From positions 1-16,955 of the forward strand of contig JABSPC010000151.1 of NCBI GenBank assembly GCA_013215515.1: a stretch of 16,955 nucleotides of DNA, written 5' to 3'. A program made the position numbers and the translations under genes. The stretch is from Crocinitomicaceae bacterium. Lineage in GTDB: Bacteria > Bacteroidota > Bacteroidia > Flavobacteriales_D > Crocinitomicaceae. Numbering within the stretch: the stretch's first letter is position 1; every line of letters starts with the position of its first letter. Below, one piece after another: positions 1 through 7,597 of the stretch. Below the pieces are notes generated by a model that ran no database searches, was not told the origin of the DNA, and saw nothing but the letters and a program-made list of their open reading frames with translations.

Positions 1-123
1 GAAGAGTATTTCTTTCGGTTTAACCGATTGAATTTCAGAGAAACAATCCTAGAAAAACTTCTTTATAGAATGATTAAAGAAAAACCAATCACCTATCAGT
101 CAATCAAATACTCTGCGATCTAA
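1..123 (+). CDS. IS1595-family transposase, C-terminal fragment (5' end outside the window)
   Basis: The window opens inside a reading frame of 40 codons that ends at TAA (121-123). The peptide begins EEYFFRFNRLNFRE and continues with LLYRMIKEKPITYQSIK. This matches the end of the ISXO2-like/IS1595 DDE transposase domain, where an E-Y-x-F-R-F-N-R motif is followed by a helix and a K-P-(x)-T-Y tail. Such enzymes move the insertion sequence by cut-and-paste DNA transfer. The catalytic DDE/N residues and the left end of the element lie upstream and cannot be checked, so activity is unknown. The same frame stays open after the stop into the neighbouring secreted-protein remnant, which suggests the element sits at that gene's 5' side. 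Family assignment is from remembered motif similarity. Confidence 0.75.
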   Translation, partial: EEYFFRFNRLNFRETILEKLLYRMIKEKPITYQSIKYSAI

Positions 124-124
124 A

Positions 125-150
125 AGGGTAACCCTAATAAATTAATAGGG
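125..150. repeat. Overlapping palindromes just after the transposase stop, possible IS right end
   Basis: AGGGTAACCCT (125-135) is an 11-base palindrome around a central A. It overlaps an imperfect 19-base palindrome at 132-150 that starts CCCTAAT and ends AATAGGG, with one mismatched pair. The two share CCCT. The position, one base after the transposase stop, fits the terminal region of the insertion sequence. The left end is outside the window, so an inverted repeat or target duplication cannot be confirmed. A stem-loop terminator for the transposase is an alternative. Confidence 0.3.
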
Positions 151-276
151 AGTATTTTAAATCCGACGCAGCAGCATTATGGTCTTAGCTATTGGGATGG
201 AGCTCAAATCGTAAAGAAAGAGATTCTAATAAATAGTATTTTTTCAGAGTTTTCGCCAGTACAATCCTGTGGACCT

Positions 277-870
277 ATGACACCGCCTCAGGATTACTAC
301 TATAAAACATTTGTCAATCCGATAAACGATATTCAAGGCAATGTTTCAGGTGCAAATGGAAATGGATTAGAAGGTGCTATAGTGATGGCTCATGGTAGTA
401 ATCCTCAATTGGAATTCGCAATAACAGATTCTGTTGGGAATTATAGGATGCAAACTGATTATGCCATTTCAAGCCTGCAGTGTTCTGCTTTAATGCGCGA
501 AGTTATTGATAACTCACAAGCGCCAGATTCTATTGATCAGGTTGATTTTGTGTTGGAAGAAATTGTTTGTGTAAACCCAGGAGAGGTAAGTATCGATGAG
601 GTATTGAACGGAGTGGTTGAAGAAAGCATATCGTTGATTGCCTTTCCAAATTCTGTGAATAATGAAGTTGCCATTGAGTTAAAAACACCAAATATTGAAA
701 GCTTCGAAGTTCAAATTGTAAACACAGTGGGAGAGATCATCTTCTCAAAAGAAAAGGTCACAGGGAGTTTTATTTGGGATTCGAGTTCCGTTTTGTCAGG
801 GTTCTACATCGTAACTGTTGTGACTGAAAATCACGAAAAAGCTTCAACCAAGGTGATGATAATTAAATAG
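277..870 (+). CDS. T9SS type A sorting-domain protein, apparently 5'-truncated
   Basis: Residues about 14-50 (from the ATG at 277) resemble a carboxypeptidase-regulatory-like beta-sandwich: DIQGNVSGANGNGLEGAIV followed by DSVGNYRM. Residues about 119-197 resemble a type IX secretion C-terminal sorting domain: a short AFPNSVNNEVAIEL strand, a VQIVNTVGEI strand, a SGFYIVTV strand and a terminal KVMIIK. Such domains direct export across the outer membrane and are then removed or anchored. There is no signal peptide, although every T9SS cargo needs one. The frame is open back to base 124, directly after the transposase stop, and no ribosome-binding site or promoter precedes the ATG. The best reading is the 3' part of a much longer secreted protein cut by the insertion sequence. 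It is probably not expressed as a functional product. Confidence 0.65.
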   Translation: MTPPQDYYYKTFVNPINDIQGNVSGANGNGLEGAIVMAHGSNPQLEFAITDSVGNYRMQTDYAISSLQCSALMREVIDNSQAPDSIDQVDFVLEEIVCVNPGEVSIDEVLNGVVEESISLIAFPNSVNNEVAIELKTPNIESFEVQIVNTVGEIIFSKEKVTGSFIWDSSSVLSGFYIVTVVTENHEKASTKVMIIK

Positions 871-931
871 CCTGAGTTGAATTTTAATCACCGGATTTTA
901 GGAAGATATGCCCTTTTTTTCATAAATGGCC

Positions 932-1273
932 TTAAATACAAAACGAAAATGGTAGTCGTACCTTTGATCTAACCAGCTTTCCTTCTGCTTCGGCAGGAAT
1001 CCATTGTGGCATTAATTTCATAATGTGCATCACTTCTGCATCTATAAGAGGAGAAACACTTCTTTCAATTTTAATATTTGTAATTTCATCATTCTCAAGA
1101 GCCTTATCTGGATAATGGATGTTTTCTATAATCCAAATTTGAAGATCGCGTGGTTCATTTGGGAAAGATGCTTCTAGATCAGGAAAATCAAATATTGGTG
1201 TTTCTAAAGAATCTATTTGTGACCAGGCCGTAGAAATTCTTAGTATCGCAGCGAGTAATAGTACAACTTTCAT
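932..1273 (-). CDS. Shortened TonB C-terminal-domain-like exported protein
   Basis: A 113-residue protein with a signal peptide (MKVVLLLAAILRISTAWSQ) and one TonB-C-like region. Recognisable pieces are the ENIHYPDKALEN helix (the Y-P-x-x-A of the family), IKIERSVSPLIDAEVMHIM and LMPQWIPAEAEGKLVRSKVRLPF, the latter matching the usual W-x-P-x-x-x-x-G-K-x-V-x-x-x-x-x-L-P-x-x-F. Between ALENDE and ITNIKI the stretch normally reading G-x-V-x-V-x-F-x-V-x-x-D-G is missing, roughly 15 residues, so one core strand is lost. There is no TonB membrane anchor or proline-rich arm, so this is not a full TonB. It follows the reductase gene by 30 bases on the same strand and may be the last gene of that operon. 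It may be a non-functional relic or a specialised small periplasmic protein. Confidence 0.6.
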   Translation of the reverse strand: MKVVLLLAAILRISTAWSQIDSLETPIFDFPDLEASFPNEPRDLQIWIIENIHYPDKALENDEITNIKIERSVSPLIDAEVMHIMKLMPQWIPAEAEGKLVRSKVRLPFSFCI

Positions 1274-1303
1274 AATGAGAAGCTATCAAATTTTGTACCG
1301 AAC

Positions 1304-2059
1304 TTACCAGATGTTAGGAAGAAATGCTTTTCTTTTTTTCGGGTAATCTTCGAAGTTCTCATAGTACCAATCGTGATGGTTGAGCGCTCTAGGAACCAAA
1401 TTACAGAAGGTCCAAACAGCAAATGTAACCGCTGGAACGCTCCATGCTACAATTGCAAACCCCATCCATTCAATGATTTCACCGAAGTGATTTGGACACG
1501 ATATGTATTCGAACAACCAACCTCTTGGGATTTGATATCCTTCCTGTTTTTTCCGAAGTGCAATTAGTCGAGAATCCGTTCCCTGATTGATGTACATACC
1601 TAGGAAGAAGATTACTAGTCCGATAACAACATTCAGTGTGATTCCAGTCGCGTCTTCTGGAGCTAGATAACCTAAATAATATCCATTTAAGAAACCGTTC
1701 ATTCCATTGAAAAATAGAGCGCTGAATATGATCGTTAATGGCATATTCTTGCCTTTGGTTCTCAATCGAAATGGAAAAATGATCGTTCTATTGAAGTAGT
1801 GCAATGTCCAGAGTCCGACTACTAGCCACGTTAACCAATCTTTTTCGCGAGGTCCGATAAAAGTTAGAATCGGAAACAGAATAAATGCTGGAATTTCCAT
1901 CCAAAACCAGCCCCACTTGTTGGAAATCATTTTACCCCACTTTTCATTTGCATGACGCCCGTAAGGAGCACGAATTTTGAGGATCACGAGAGATAGGAAC
2001 GTTATCACGGCAACGCCTATCCATATGTAGTTCAGTAAAAAGAAGTTTTCAAGATTCAT
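1304..2059 (-). CDS. Steroid 5-alpha-reductase-family membrane enzyme (3-oxo-5-alpha-steroid 4-dehydrogenase type)
   Basis: A 251-residue polytopic membrane protein, the usual length for steroid 5-alpha-reductases. It has about six or seven hydrophobic segments. Family signatures are APYGRH (31-36), FNRTIIFPFR (89-98), the NADPH-side segment GYQIPRGWLFEYISCPNHFGEI (174-195) with the GEIIEW motif, and the C-terminal HHDWYYENFEDYPKKRKAFLP, which closely resembles the human SRD5A1/2 tail. These enzymes reduce the double bond of 3-oxo-delta-4 steroids, or of related enones and polyprenals, with NADPH in the membrane. Its ATG overlaps the TGA of the upstream SDR gene by four bases (ATGA), so the two are translationally coupled and probably share a pathway. 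The substrate is unknown; sterol-like, polyprenyl or other lipid enones are all possible. Confidence 0.88.
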   Translation of the reverse strand: MNLENFFLLNYIWIGVAVITFLSLVILKIRAPYGRHANEKWGKMISNKWGWFWMEIPAFILFPILTFIGPREKDWLTWLVVGLWTLHYFNRTIIFPFRLRTKGKNMPLTIIFSALFFNGMNGFLNGYYLGYLAPEDATGITLNVVIGLVIFFLGMYINQGTDSRLIALRKKQEGYQIPRGWLFEYISCPNHFGEIIEWMGFAIVAWSVPAVTFAVWTFCNLVPRALNHHDWYYENFEDYPKKRKAFLPNIW

Positions 2060-3090
2060 GCGTCAATATTACCAAAAAAGAATTTTATTTTTTCTAGGTC
2101 TCCTTTTTTATACGCTTTAAGTGGTGCTGATAAGGTTTGCAAATACATCTTAGTAATGGCAGCGAAAGGAATAATAGCAATGCGCTGAATCCCTGGGACA
2201 GACGCTCTAAATCGCTTGAAATAAGTTTCAATCGTATCTGACCTGAAGTGTAGAATATCCTCGAGGTCATCGCTATCTTGATAATATCCGCAATGGAAAT
2301 TCTGTCGTGCGAATGCGAACTCATGAAAGTTAACTTTTCCCATTCCAAAAGAATTGAAAGCTTTCGTCATAAATTCTTGATATGTGATTTGACATTGCTT
2401 ACCACCTGCCAAATTGAAGATTTTATGGTTCAATTCATCCCGTTTGTCAAGGGCACAAATAAATCCATTGGCTGTGTCTTTCACCGTTGCAATTTCAAAC
2501 TTTGTTTCAAGAGGGACATCAAACATTATCCCGGAAACTTTATGGTTTCCAATTCCCATTATTGCGCTCAACCTAAAGATGCTCCAATTCAATTTACTAG
2601 ATGTAATTATCGCCTCAGCATCGACTTTTGTTCTTGAGTAATTGTCGTGATCTAGGCCTTTTGGAGGATCCGTTACTTTAATGTCTGGTCCTTTAATTCG
2701 ATCTCCATAAATTGCTACAGATGAACTAAACAGTAGAAACGCATTTGGGCATTCAGACTCAAGACTTCGAACGACGTTTTCCGTTCCGCCAACGTTAACT
2801 CGGGTCACTAGCTCGTCATTTGAATCTTCAACGGTTGGAATCAATGCGGCTAAATGAATAACAACATCCTGACCTTTAACTGCCTTTTTTACGGAATCGA
2901 TATTTGTGATATCACCATAGTGCACCGTCAATTCATCGCCGAATTGCTTTAGCTTTTTTCTATTCGTTTTTGAATCTCTTACTAAAACCGACATTTGATC
3001 CAGTCGGTTTTCTGACTTCATTTGCTTTAGAAGTTGTAAGCCAATTGCCCCAGTGCCCCCAGTAAGAAGTACGTTCTGTTTGTCAGTCAA
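2056..3090 (-). CDS. Extended SDR, NAD-dependent epimerase/3-beta-hydroxysteroid-dehydrogenase type
   Basis: A 344-residue extended short-chain dehydrogenase. The nucleotide-binding loop is TGGTGAIG (10-17, G-x-x-G-x-x-G). DVVIHLAA (75-82) and NVGGTENVV (99-107) follow as expected. The catalytic set is the Ser run at 122-124, Y151 and K155 (YSRTK). The C-terminal third, which holds the substrate pocket, is divergent, so epimerase, reductase and 3-beta-HSD activities cannot be separated by eye. The start is TTG, two bases after the TAG of the peptidase gene. No ATG precedes the Rossmann motif, so this unusual start is the only sensible one. The gene is coupled by ATGA to the 5-alpha-reductase-like gene, which favours a hydroxyl/keto role on a lipid or steroid substrate (inference). 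Confidence 0.82.
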   Translation of the reverse strand: MTDKQNVLLTGGTGAIGLQLLKQMKSENRLDQMSVLVRDSKTNRKKLKQFGDELTVHYGDITNIDSVKKAVKGQDVVIHLAALIPTVEDSNDELVTRVNVGGTENVVRSLESECPNAFLLFSSSVAIYGDRIKGPDIKVTDPPKGLDHDNYSRTKVDAEAIITSSKLNWSIFRLSAIMGIGNHKVSGIMFDVPLETKFEIATVKDTANGFICALDKRDELNHKIFNLAGGKQCQITYQEFMTKAFNSFGMGKVNFHEFAFARQNFHCGYYQDSDDLEDILHFRSDTIETYFKRFRASVPGIQRIAIIPFAAITKMYLQTLSAPLKAYKKGDLEKIKFFFGNIDA

Positions 3091-3092
3091 AA

Positions 3093-5000
3093 CTATAGCG
3101 TTTCTTTAAGCCACTTATAAAATTCAGTATGCCAAATCAAACTGTTTTGATAATCCAAAACCCAGTGATTTTCTTCTGGGAAGAACAACAATCGACTTTT
3201 AATTCCTTGTAATTGTGCAGCTTGAAAAGCTTCCAATCCTTGTCCAATCGGCACACGGTAATCAATTCCACCTTGTATAATTAGAATTGGAGCAGACCAA
3301 TCTTGAACACGCTCTGATGGATTAAAGATTGTATGACTTGCATGTGCATCTTTGTTTCCTTTGTCCCAGTATGCACCACCAAGATCCCAATTCAAGAAGA
3401 AAAGTTCTTCAGTCGTTCCGTACATACTTTTCCAATTGTAGATTCCATCGTGAGATACGAATGTTTTAAATCGATCCTCGTGTATCGCAGAAAGGTAAAA
3501 TGCTGAATAACCACCATAACTCGCTCCGATACATCCCAAACGCTCATTGTCTACGTATGATTCTTTAGATATATCATCAATAGCGGAAAGGTAATCGTCC
3601 ATGTTTTGACCACCGTAATTTTTTGAGATTTGCTCATTCCATTCAACACCGTATCCTGGCATTCCACGTCTGTTTGGAGCTATAATAATGTAACCATGCG
3701 CGGCCATTAATTGGAAATTCCATCTGTACGAGTAAAATTGACTTAGCGCACCTTGAGGTCCACCTTGGCAATAAAGAAGTGTAGGGTATTTTTTGGCGGG
3801 GTCAAAATCTGGAGGATAAATGACCCATGAATGCAAATTGACTCCGTCTGTAGCTTTTGTAATTCGACGTTCAATTTTCCCAAGTTTAAGTTCTTTGTAA
3901 AGAGCATCATTTTCATGTGTCAATTGCATCATTGCACCAGAAGTTAAGTCAACAGAGTACAATTCAGTAGCATGATTCATATCTCCTCTCGCCACAACCA
4001 TTGTGTTCTTCACGTGACCAACAATTCCTCTCACATCAAATTGACCTGTTGTGATTTGCTTTGGTTGAAGGGCACTTGCTGTAAATCTTGCGCGCTTATT
4101 AGGTATTGTTATTTCAAACAAATGAACCGTTCCTTTTACCGCTGCTGTAAAGTAAATTTTCTCACCATTGTTACTCCAAGTAAAACCATTTACCGTTCCG
4201 TCCCAATCGGCTGTCAAGTTGATTTTTTCGCCATCCAAAATGATAATGATATCGTTTTTGTCAGATTCGTAACCATCTCTTTCCATTTGGCAATAACCTA
4301 GAACGCCATTTGAAGAATAAGCAGGCTGCGTGTCATAACCTTTATTGTCTGCTGTTAAATTCGTCGTTTGACTTGTTTCTAAATTGTAGCTGTAGATATC
4401 AGAATTGGTACTTACCGCATATTCTGTTCCGTGCAATTTCTTAGTAACGTAAAGCAAGCTTTTTCCATCAGCGGACCAAATGTAATCCTCGTCACCACCA
4501 AATGGTTTTTGAGGACAATCAAATGGTTCGTTTGCCATGATGTCCATTTTGTTTGTGCCGTCAATATTAGAAATCATGACGTGGTTGTATTTTCCATCTT
4601 CCCATTTGTCCCAATGTCTGTAATTCAATTCATTGTAAATCATCATTTTTGATTCCTTCAATTCAGGGTAGAAATCGGTACCATTTACATCCCTGATTTT
4701 AATGTCCTCAATAGAAATTTTAAGTTTTCCATCAGGTGAAATGTTCTTATCAGTTACAAGGCCTTTTGTAGTTTTTACTTCCTTCTTTCCCGATCCGTCC
4801 AAAGCAATTGTGTAATACTTCGTAGTTCTTTTATTGGAAGCGATATCCACTTTGGAAACAGAATAAACGATGTTTTCAGCATTTACACTTATTCCAGAAA
4901 CTCGGTTTAATTCGATTAATATTTCTGGGGTCATGTAATTTTGACTGAACGATGTCAGGCTCAATAATAGCAACGTGGCTAATGTCAATTGTTTTCTCAT
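3093..5000 (-). CDS. Secreted S9-family peptidase (prolyl oligopeptidase/DPP-like)
   Basis: A 635-residue serine peptidase with a signal peptide (MRKQLTLATLLLLSLTSFSQ). Residues about 25-370 form a WD40-like beta-propeller with repeated D-G-x-x-(K)-x-L/I-x-Y/F strands. Residues about 385-635 are the alpha/beta-hydrolase domain. The triad is visible: S494 in GASYGGY, D580 in GGIDYRVP and H612 in EENHWV. CQGGPQG (411-417) supplies the usual oxyanion region. Such enzymes remove dipeptides or cleave short oligopeptides in the periplasm. The closest type appears to be S9C (DPP5/acylaminoacyl-peptidase), but specificity cannot be read directly. It is the first gene of the minus-strand operon, ending two bases before the SDR start. 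It is a frequent peptide-feeding enzyme in Bacteroidota, so its link to the two downstream redox genes may be only positional. Confidence 0.9.
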   Translation of the reverse strand: MRKQLTLATLLLLSLTSFSQNYMTPEILIELNRVSGISVNAENIVYSVSKVDIASNKRTTKYYTIALDGSGKKEVKTTKGLVTDKNISPDGKLKISIEDIKIRDVNGTDFYPELKESKMMIYNELNYRHWDKWEDGKYNHVMISNIDGTNKMDIMANEPFDCPQKPFGGDEDYIWSADGKSLLYVTKKLHGTEYAVSTNSDIYSYNLETSQTTNLTADNKGYDTQPAYSSNGVLGYCQMERDGYESDKNDIIIILDGEKINLTADWDGTVNGFTWSNNGEKIYFTAAVKGTVHLFEITIPNKRARFTASALQPKQITTGQFDVRGIVGHVKNTMVVARGDMNHATELYSVDLTSGAMMQLTHENDALYKELKLGKIERRITKATDGVNLHSWVIYPPDFDPAKKYPTLLYCQGGPQGALSQFYSYRWNFQLMAAHGYIIIAPNRRGMPGYGVEWNEQISKNYGGQNMDDYLSAIDDISKESYVDNERLGCIGASYGGYSAFYLSAIHEDRFKTFVSHDGIYNWKSMYGTTEELFFLNWDLGGAYWDKGNKDAHASHTIFNPSERVQDWSAPILIIQGGIDYRVPIGQGLEAFQAAQLQGIKSRLLFFPEENHWVLDYQNSLIWHTEFYKWLKETL

Positions 5001-5019
5001 AATATTTTTTATAGGCGTC

Positions 5020-5027
5020 TAAAGATA
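5020..5027 (-). promoter_or_regulatory. Possible -7 box of the peptidase operon
   Basis: TATCTTTA on the minus strand matches the Bacteroidota -7 consensus TAnnTTTG except for its last base and lies 19 bases upstream of the peptidase ATG. No good -33 TTG/TTTG box is seen at the usual spacing, so this is a weak call. Confidence 0.25.
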
Positions 5028-5056
5028 ATCAAGAAATGACAAATTGGACTACCGTT

Positions 5057-5077
5057 CATAATCATTATGCAATGATT
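5057..5077. repeat. Nested inverted repeats in the divergent promoter region, possible operator
   Basis: CATAATCATTATG (5057-5069) is a perfect palindrome around a central C. Part of it, AATCATT (5060-5066), also pairs with AATGATT (5071-5077). It lies between the divergent peptidase and receptor genes, about 30 bases upstream of the suggested -7 box. A regulator site is possible, but no regulator gene is in the window. Confidence 0.3.
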
Positions 5078-5118
5078 TAGGAGCTTACTTTTTTCAATTT
5101 TTATCATTCAGGTATAAG

Positions 5119-5130
5119 TACGAATTCGTA
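5119..5130. repeat. 12-base perfect palindrome upstream of the receptor gene
   Basis: TACGAATTCGTA is perfectly self-complementary and lies 88 bases upstream of the receptor ATG, in the 218-base region between the divergent genes. It may be a dimeric regulator site. Chance palindromes of this size are uncommon but not rare in a window of this length. Confidence 0.3.
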
Positions 5131-5218
5131 AACGATTGTAAAAAAGTGTAAAACATGAAGATTTGGCGTTACTTTTTTGCGGAGACATGTTATACTTACC
5201 ATTCAATTTAACGACACA

Positions 5219-7597
5219 ATGAAAGTTTTCTTCTCCACCATTTTTCTACTAATATCCTTATGCGCTCATAATCAAACTGTAAGGGTTGAGGTGACCGTTA
5301 ATCCAGACGTCGCTGCTGAAGGATTAGGCAAGGCAGTTATCTTCTCTTTGTCCGATTCTACTCTTGTGAAGGGGAATTACATGGACAGTTCGTTTTATAC
5401 AACAGATATAACAGCTGCTTTGAACGATACTTTTTATTTGAAGTTGATTGTTCCAGAATATTTGGACACGTCACTCATCTTTATTGTCGATGGAAATGTA
5501 ATGCAATTGGGAACCATTCAAATGCGAAAAAACCTTGCGTTGGATGAAGTTGAAGTCGTTTATAAGAGGCCGATGTTTGAAAGAACGATGAATGGAATTA
5601 AAGTGAACGTGAACGGAACGAGTTTGGCCCAGTTAAACACTTTGTTTGATGTGATGAAGGCATCACCGAGATTGACGTCTCCAGATGAAGAGTCCATTGA
5701 GATTATTGGAAAGGGATCTCCGCTAATATTAATAGATCGGCAGACAATTATTTCAAATGAAGAGTTGAAAGCCATTCCGGCGGATCAAGTAGATCGCATC
5801 GAAATTATTACGAATCCATCAGCGAAATACAAAGCGCAGGGGAGTGGAAGCGGCGTGATTGAAGTTTACACTAAGAATTTCTCGTTGGAAGGGTATCAAG
5901 CTTCCATTCGGGCCGTCGGAGGTTTAAGCACGCAAATCAAACCAACAGGCGCGACCAATATTGGATTTAGTTTCAAGAAAAAGAAGTTTTCGATTAATAG
6001 CTATTTCGGTGTGAACTATCAATCTTCTAATTCTCTGGGAAATGGATTCAGTACGGCAACGGATTCTACAGATAGAGAATATGATACTGATTTCTATACG
6101 GACCGAACGAATATTTGGCAATATTACTCGCTCAAATCGGCCTATGCGTTTAACGATTCGCACCGCTTAACACTTGGACTAAACGGTAATGGAAGTAGGC
6201 ATAAATCGAGAAATACAGGATTAACCAACTATTATACGGATGATACTTTGACCTTGATAAAATCGAAGGAGTCCGAATATGGTTCAAAATGGCTCAACAA
6301 CAGTGCGTTCTTAAATTATACATGGGAAACGGATACGATGGGAAGTGCTTTTGAGATCAACTTGAATTATTTGAGAAAGAAAGACAATCAAGATGAAATT
6401 AATTTAAGTGAAATTGAAAATCCAATAAGTTCCGCGATTGATCGATATGACGTTCAAGCGATTTCTAAAAATCAACCCAACATTGCAGAGTTGCGTGTGA
6501 ATTACGAACATTATTTTGACACGACAGGATGGATTGTAGCTGGAGGAGGGGATTATGGAATACTAATTAATGGAAAGCGCTTTGATCAATCCAATTTGGT
6601 GGGTAATGAGTGGATTTTGGACAATCAATATTCAAATTCATACGATTATCGAGAAGATATTATTGGAGGGTTTGCTGAGGTGTCTAAGCAATGGAAGAAG
6701 ATTGGATTTAGAGTTGGGATGAGAACTGAATACACAAAATTATACGGATTTAGCAAATCGTTAAATCAGAAATTTATGGATTCGAATTACTTGGCTTTCT
6801 TCCCAAATATCGGAATGCTTTGGGAGCCAAACGACAAGCTCGGGATCACGCTTTATTACGACAAAGGAATTGATAGACCACAATTTTCGAATTATGATCC
6901 GTTCGTGAAAATTCAGGACAGCCTGAATATCGAATACGGAAATCCAAATTTAAGGCCTTCTTATGAGCATTCAATTGGGTTGGAAGTGGATTTGTTCTAT
7001 GCTTATAATATTTCAGTGACGTATAATAGAATTGATGAACCAGTGAGTTACTTGAATTTTATTCGTGATGGAAGTTTCCTTTCTGAAGAGACGCCTTTCA
7101 ATGCCGATTTTGAAGAGTCATGGCATTTGAATTTGAGCCTTCCGATTGACTTGAAATGGATGAACGGTTGGAATAGCATTTGGGTTTCTCGAAGTAAATA
7201 CGAATTCACTGAAGAGTTTAATAGGGAAACATTTTACAATACAACCTTTGGTGTTTATTCTTATTTGACTTTTAATCTTCCCGCTAAATTCAGTATAATG
7301 AACCGTCTTTCTATATCCAAATGGGGAGGAGACGCAATGACAACTGGACTCAATTATCGTTGGGGAATTCGCTTGACGAAGAAATTTGAAGAAAGCAAGT
7401 TCCGATGTTTTGCGGAAGTGGCGAATATTCTGCCAAACAAGCAGCAGTTTTATAGAACGTTCAGTAATTACGAGACTTATGCAACTAGTCAGAATAAATT
7501 TACAACATTCAAGTTGGGTCTCTCTCACAAGTTTGGTCGATTGAAAGCGCCGACAAATATTAAGGATTCATCTTCAGATCAATCGGGTAGAATTTAA
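5219..7597 (+). CDS. TonB-dependent-receptor-like outer-membrane beta-barrel protein
   Basis: A 792-residue outer-membrane protein. The ATG at 5219 is chosen because it gives a signal peptide (MKVFFSTIFLLISLCAHNQ). A TTG at 5177 would add 14 residues in front of it and is rejected. After the signal come a beta-sandwich of about 100 residues, where a carboxypeptidase-regulatory-like domain normally sits, then the plug: GIKVNVNGTSLAQLN, a PLILIDRQTI strand and IPADQVDRIEIITNPSAKYKAQGSGSG-type residues. The remaining 550 or so residues are alternating beta strands of the OMP_b-brl_3 type. The role would be high-affinity uptake or surface binding driven by TonB. No SusD-type partner is adjacent, so a glycan-uptake assignment is not supported. 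Its stop overlaps the stop of the convergent membrane-protein gene by four bases. Confidence 0.85.
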   Translation: MKVFFSTIFLLISLCAHNQTVRVEVTVNPDVAAEGLGKAVIFSLSDSTLVKGNYMDSSFYTTDITAALNDTFYLKLIVPEYLDTSLIFIVDGNVMQLGTIQMRKNLALDEVEVVYKRPMFERTMNGIKVNVNGTSLAQLNTLFDVMKASPRLTSPDEESIEIIGKGSPLILIDRQTIISNEELKAIPADQVDRIEIITNPSAKYKAQGSGSGVIEVYTKNFSLEGYQASIRAVGGLSTQIKPTGATNIGFSFKKKKFSINSYFGVNYQSSNSLGNGFSTATDSTDREYDTDFYTDRTNIWQYYSLKSAYAFNDSHRLTLGLNGNGSRHKSRNTGLTNYYTDDTLTLIKSKESEYGSKWLNNSAFLNYTWETDTMGSAFEINLNYLRKKDNQDEINLSEIENPISSAIDRYDVQAISKNQPNIAELRVNYEHYFDTTGWIVAGGGDYGILINGKRFDQSNLVGNEWILDNQYSNSYDYREDIIGGFAEVSKQWKKIGFRVGMRTEYTKLYGFSKSLNQKFMDSNYLAFFPNIGMLWEPNDKLGITLYYDKGIDRPQFSNYDPFVKIQDSLNIEYGNPNLRPSYEHSIGLEVDLFYAYNISVTYNRIDEPVSYLNFIRDGSFLSEETPFNADFEESWHLNLSLPIDLKWMNGWNSIWVSRSKYEFTEEFNRETFYNTTFGVYSYLTFNLPAKFSIMNRLSISKWGGDAMTTGLNYRWGIRLTKKFEESKFRCFAEVANILPNKQQFYRTFSNYETYATSQNKFTTFKLGLSHKFGRLKAPTNIKDSSSDQSGRI

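Noticed and set aside
5177..5218. TTG start 14 codons upstream of the receptor ATG
   Set aside because: It would place a charged stretch before the signal peptide; the ATG at 5219 begins a proper signal sequence.
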